Assembly: GCA_035296965.1 (NCBI GenBank)
Contig: DATGZX010000063.1
Coordinates: forward strand, 1 to 34,375
DNA from: DATGZX01 sp035296965
GTDB taxonomy: Bacteria; Planctomycetota; Planctomycetia; Gemmatales; Gemmataceae
DNA: 34,375 bases
Direction: 5' to 3'
In this document: in pieces, positions 31,944 to 34,375 of the stretch
Layout: each line of letters starts with the position of its first letter
How positions within the stretch are numbered: position 1 is the stretch's first letter
Notes under the pieces: generated by a model
What the model was told of the DNA's origin: nothing
What the model saw: the letters and a program-made list of their open reading frames with translations, nothing else
The model's database searches: none
Position numbers and translations under genes: made by a program

Positions 31944-32927
31944 ATGCCGAAAGCGATTATTACTGCATCCGCGTTAAAGGGAATCGGCGGTGTCTATCGA
32001 GATGTGCTGATCGGCGCCGGCTTCGAGCTGATCTATCCGCCGCAACCGGGTCAATTGACGGAAGATGAGTTGTTGGCCCAGCTCAAGGGAATGTCGGCAT
32101 CGCTGGCGGGGTCCGAGCCTTACACGCGCCGCGTCATCGAAGCGAACCCGTCGCTGCGTGTGATTGCCCGCGTGGGCGTTGGTTACGACGCGGTTGACGT
32201 CGCGGCGGCAACCGACCGTGGCGTTGCTGTAACTATTCAACCCGGCACCAATCAGGACGCCGTTGCCGAACACACGTTTGCTCTCATCCTCGCGATCGCG
32301 AAGGGATTGCCTGCCCAGCACAATTCTCTCAAAGCTGGCAATTGGCCGCGGCAAACGAACTTGCCTTTGCGCGGCCAGACGCTAGGCATTGCCGGCTTGG
32401 GGCGTATCGGCAAGGCCGTGGCGCTGCGCGGCGAATGCTTCGGCATGCCTCTGCTAGCCTATGAGCCCTACCCTGACAAGGAGTTCGCCACCAAGCACGG
32501 CATCACCCTGGTGAACCTGGACCAGCTTCTTGCGGAATCTGATTATCTGTCGCTGCACATGCCTTTGACGCCGGAGTCGCGCGAATTGATCAATCGCCAG
32601 ACCTTGGCGCGCATGAAGCCGACCGCCTTCTTGATTAATACTGCTCGCGGCGGTCTGGTCAACGAAGCTGACCTGGCGGATGCGCTGCGCAACCGACGCA
32701 TTGCGGGAGCCGGCATCGACGTGTTTCAACTCGAGCCGCCTGGCAAGGACAATGTTTTGTTGGGGCTCGAAAATATCGTGCTGACGCCGCATGCTGCCGG
32801 TGTGGATCTGCAATCGCGCGATGACATGGCCGCCTCCGGAGCGCGCTCCATTGTTGCCCTATCGCGCGGGCAGTGGCCCGCCGAGCAGATCGTCAATCCC
32901 GACATACGTGCGAAGTTTCGCTGGTGA
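31944..32927 (+). CDS. D-2-hydroxyacid dehydrogenase (phosphoglycerate dehydrogenase-like)
   Basis: 327 residues, catalytic core only, without the regulatory ACT or ASB domains of SerA. The NAD-binding GLGRIG (151-156) and the catalytic triad R235 (NTARGG), E264 (QLEPP) and H283 (TPHAAG) are all in place. An N-terminal RVGVGYDAVD and QPGTNQDAVAEHT support the phosphoglycerate-dehydrogenase-like branch. It oxidises a D-2-hydroxyacid or reduces the 2-oxoacid with NAD(P)H; the substrate is not evident. The ATG at 31944 has GGGGATC about 8 nt upstream. It lies 79 bp after pxpC in the same direction and may belong to the same unit. Confidence 0.94.
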   Translation: MPKAIITASALKGIGGVYRDVLIGAGFELIYPPQPGQLTEDELLAQLKGMSASLAGSEPYTRRVIEANPSLRVIARVGVGYDAVDVAAATDRGVAVTIQPGTNQDAVAEHTFALILAIAKGLPAQHNSLKAGNWPRQTNLPLRGQTLGIAGLGRIGKAVALRGECFGMPLLAYEPYPDKEFATKHGITLVNLDQLLAESDYLSLHMPLTPESRELINRQTLARMKPTAFLINTARGGLVNEADLADALRNRRIAGAGIDVFQLEPPGKDNVLLGLENIVLTPHAAGVDLQSRDDMAASGARSIVALSRGQWPAEQIVNPDIRAKFRW

Positions 32928-32977
32928 GCCCGCCCGTGTCGGTTGAAGAATGTGACGATGAAGCAGATCCGTCGGCA

Positions 32978-34141
32978 TCAGGGGAGCGGTATGTCCTTGA
33001 ATTCGAAAGGGATCGGTATCGCTGAGATCCTGCCCGGGGTCCGGTAGACGAGCTTCCAGTCGCTCATGTTGCCGAGGATAAGTTTCTTGTCGGGTTCGTC
33101 GCCGAACCGGTACTTGATGATGGCCTTGTCTTCTGATTGATCGTCGGTCTCGTACCCAAGATTTGGCGGGAACTGCTGTTTGATACCGTCCTTCTCTTTC
33201 TCCAGGTAGATCTCGTTGTTGACGAGCCACGATTGGAAGCTCTCGAATTTCGGGCCGTCGGCGGGGTACTCGAGGAGCAGGCCGACGGTCCAAACCTGGT
33301 CGTCCCCCTGCCCTTCGGGGCGCAGCTCGCGAAGAATCACGTTGACCCCGTGCTGGGTCTCCTTGCGTGCCTGAGCGGCTTTCTCGATCTTCTTCAATTT
33401 GTCGAAGGTGAAGGTGAGCGTCTGGGTAGGACCCATTGCGGCCAGCTTGCCTTTGAACAGACCGAGTTGCGTGGCCGAACGATGGGGCGCCGGCACGCGG
33501 ACCTGGAGTTCGGCATGCGTGCGCTTGCCGATGGCTCCCAGGCCACCCTTGTCGTCCTCGGGAACTTCGATTGCGCGGCCTTTGTCGTCCTGGAGGACCA
33601 TGGAGTCAGGTCGAGTTTCCATGAACAGTGGGCGGAAACGTGGCTCCCAGGCAACATCGAGGTAGAGGACGCATAGATGCGTGTCGCTATTGAAGACCTT
33701 GACGAGATCGACGCGATTGACAGCGACGCGAAAAAGCCCGCTGTAGCTGATCGACTCGAGCTTGTTCGGGCCATCCACGAGCGCAAGCTTCTCATCTCTT
33801 TCCGCGACTGAGACAGTGGCATCTGCCGCCTTGGCGATGGCGTCGAGCCCTTGCCAGAACGTGACCTTTTTGAGATCCAGTTTTATCTTTGTGTTGTCGT
33901 CCTTGGATGAACGCCGATCTTCGACAGGATTGCCCGTTTGCTTCGTTAATTCTGCGAGCGCTTTGCTGACGGAAATGTCCTTGTCTTGCAGGGTGAAGAG
34001 CTTTGGGGTCAATTCCTTCGGCAGCTCAGGCTCTTTGGGTTTCCCTTTCGTGTCGCTGCGTACCGATCCAGCATCGCAAAGGACAGCAAGGAGCACTCCC
34101 AATCCACAGACCATGACGGCGTGCAGCGCTCGAACCAGCAT
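32978..34141 (-). CDS. Secreted STN-like protein, distant paralogue of the one at 18350
   Basis: 387 residues. A signal peptide (MLVRALHAVMVCGLGVLLAVL, ending near CDAGS) precedes a Lys/Pro/Glu-rich linker, then an STN-like module (FTLQDKDISVSKALAELTKQTG, and KIKLDLKKVTFWQGLDAIAKAAD). A long beta-rich region follows, ending in IPFEFKDIPLP. I chose the ATG at 34141 since GAGG stands about 10 nt before it; an ATG at 34156 is in frame without a Shine-Dalgarno. It lacks the HEAT-like segment of its paralogue. Both end in KD(V/I)PL, which looks like a family terminal motif. The function is unknown. It converges with the dehydrogenase gene. Confidence 0.83.
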   Translation of the reverse strand: MLVRALHAVMVCGLGVLLAVLCDAGSVRSDTKGKPKEPELPKELTPKLFTLQDKDISVSKALAELTKQTGNPVEDRRSSKDDNTKIKLDLKKVTFWQGLDAIAKAADATVSVAERDEKLALVDGPNKLESISYSGLFRVAVNRVDLVKVFNSDTHLCVLYLDVAWEPRFRPLFMETRPDSMVLQDDKGRAIEVPEDDKGGLGAIGKRTHAELQVRVPAPHRSATQLGLFKGKLAAMGPTQTLTFTFDKLKKIEKAAQARKETQHGVNVILRELRPEGQGDDQVWTVGLLLEYPADGPKFESFQSWLVNNEIYLEKEKDGIKQQFPPNLGYETDDQSEDKAIIKYRFGDEPDKKLILGNMSDWKLVYRTPGRISAIPIPFEFKDIPLP

Positions 34142-34247
34142 GACTGGATTCCTCATGGGCGAAGGGACAGGTTGTTTCCTGGATGGTACCGTGTCTAGGA
34201 AGCAACAGCAAGGAGGAGAGATGCGTAATCGCGCGGCGCAACAAGAG

Positions 34248-34276
34248 AGGCCCGCCTGTGGTTAACAGGCGGGCCT
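34248..34276 (-). terminator. Hairpin behind the 5S rRNA gene
   Basis: AGGCCCGCCTGT (34248-34259) and ACAGGCGGGCCT (34265-34276) make a perfect 12-bp stem with a 5-nt loop. It lies 17 bp past the 5S 3' end on the minus strand and is followed there by CTCTTGTTG. It most likely terminates the rRNA operon. Confidence 0.85.
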
Positions 34277-34293
34277 GTGGTAAGGATAAAATT

Positions 34294-34375
34294 CCCGGCG
34301 GTAACCTACTCTCGCGCTTTTGGCACTACCATGGGCCCCGGGTGCTTAACGGCCGTGTTCGGGATGGGAACGGGT
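34294..34375 (-). rRNA. rrf: 5S ribosomal RNA, 3' two-thirds (cut by window edge)
   Basis: Read on the minus strand, the edge sequence starts ACCCGTTCCCATCCCGAACA, then gives CGGCCGTTAAG, CCATGGTAGTG and GAGAGTAGGTTACCGCCGGG. These are the helix II/III, loop and terminal-stem segments of bacterial 5S rRNA. About 82 nt of the expected 110-120 are inside the window. The 3' end near 34294 is set by the closing stem and is accurate to a few bases. 23S and 16S genes should lie beyond the right edge. Confidence 0.95.

Overview
The window reads as a chromosomal piece of a planctomycete, most likely from the Gemmata/Isosphaera side of the phylum. Pointers are a stand-alone DUF1501 (Tat-exported) protein, a DUF1080 remnant, HEAT-like and STN-like secreted proteins of planctomycete type, a CAAX-protease-like CPBP protein, a degenerate receiver-domain protein, a secernin-like peptidase, an HpnN-like RND protein, and several families of GC-rich intergenic palindromes. 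This assignment is inference from gene content; no marker gene other than a partial 5S rRNA is present.

Left edge (1-2.6 kb), accessory: the right end of an insertion sequence (transposase C-terminus, putative terminal repeat ending near 138) has cut into a DUF1080 gene whose tail survives in frame. Then come a perfect 18-bp inverted repeat, a CPBP membrane protease, and a small DUF559 endonuclease-like gene. That gene is bracketed, within 1 bp of its stop and 6 bp of its proposed start, by a perfect 32-bp inverted repeat with strong G-quadruplex potential. An additional copy of the outer hairpin follows.

Central metabolism (2.6-14.4 kb): a leftward cluster zwf - opcA - rpe, followed after a hairpin by a ROK/polyphosphate-glucokinase-like kinase, makes up glucose phosphorylation and the pentose-phosphate entry. 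An unrecognised 248-aa protein and a class I aminotransferase follow rightward. Then come a CinA-like/NadD-like fusion protein (leftward), a small membrane-anchored protein, and a tight leftward operon argG - HTH/PTS-EIIA - ppk2. ArgG makes AMP and PPi and PPK2 can rephosphorylate nucleotides from polyphosphate, so the operon is functionally suggestive.

Middle (14.5-25.2 kb): a JAMM metalloprotease whose C-terminus runs into a dispersed inverted repeat, a DUF1501 protein, a secernin-like C69 peptidase with Ser where Cys is expected, a secreted HEAT/STN-type protein, a G-rich palindrome related to the DUF559-flanking repeats, an exported thioredoxin-like protein with a clear terminator, a large RND/MMPL (HpnN-like) protein, and an exported M20 amidohydrolase.

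Right part (25.6-34.4 kb): a stand-alone 69-aa gene with its own candidate promoter, long leader and strong terminator; an exported isoaspartyl methyltransferase with an extra C-terminal beta domain; small secreted and zinc-ribbon proteins; a pseudo-receiver; a mog - pxpA - pxpC cluster without pxpB; a D-2-hydroxyacid dehydrogenase; a second secreted protein that shares a TFWQ(A/G)LD core and KD(V/I)PL C-terminus with the one at 18.4 kb; and the 3' end of a leftward rRNA operon (5S rRNA, cut by the window edge). No CRISPR array or tRNA gene was seen.
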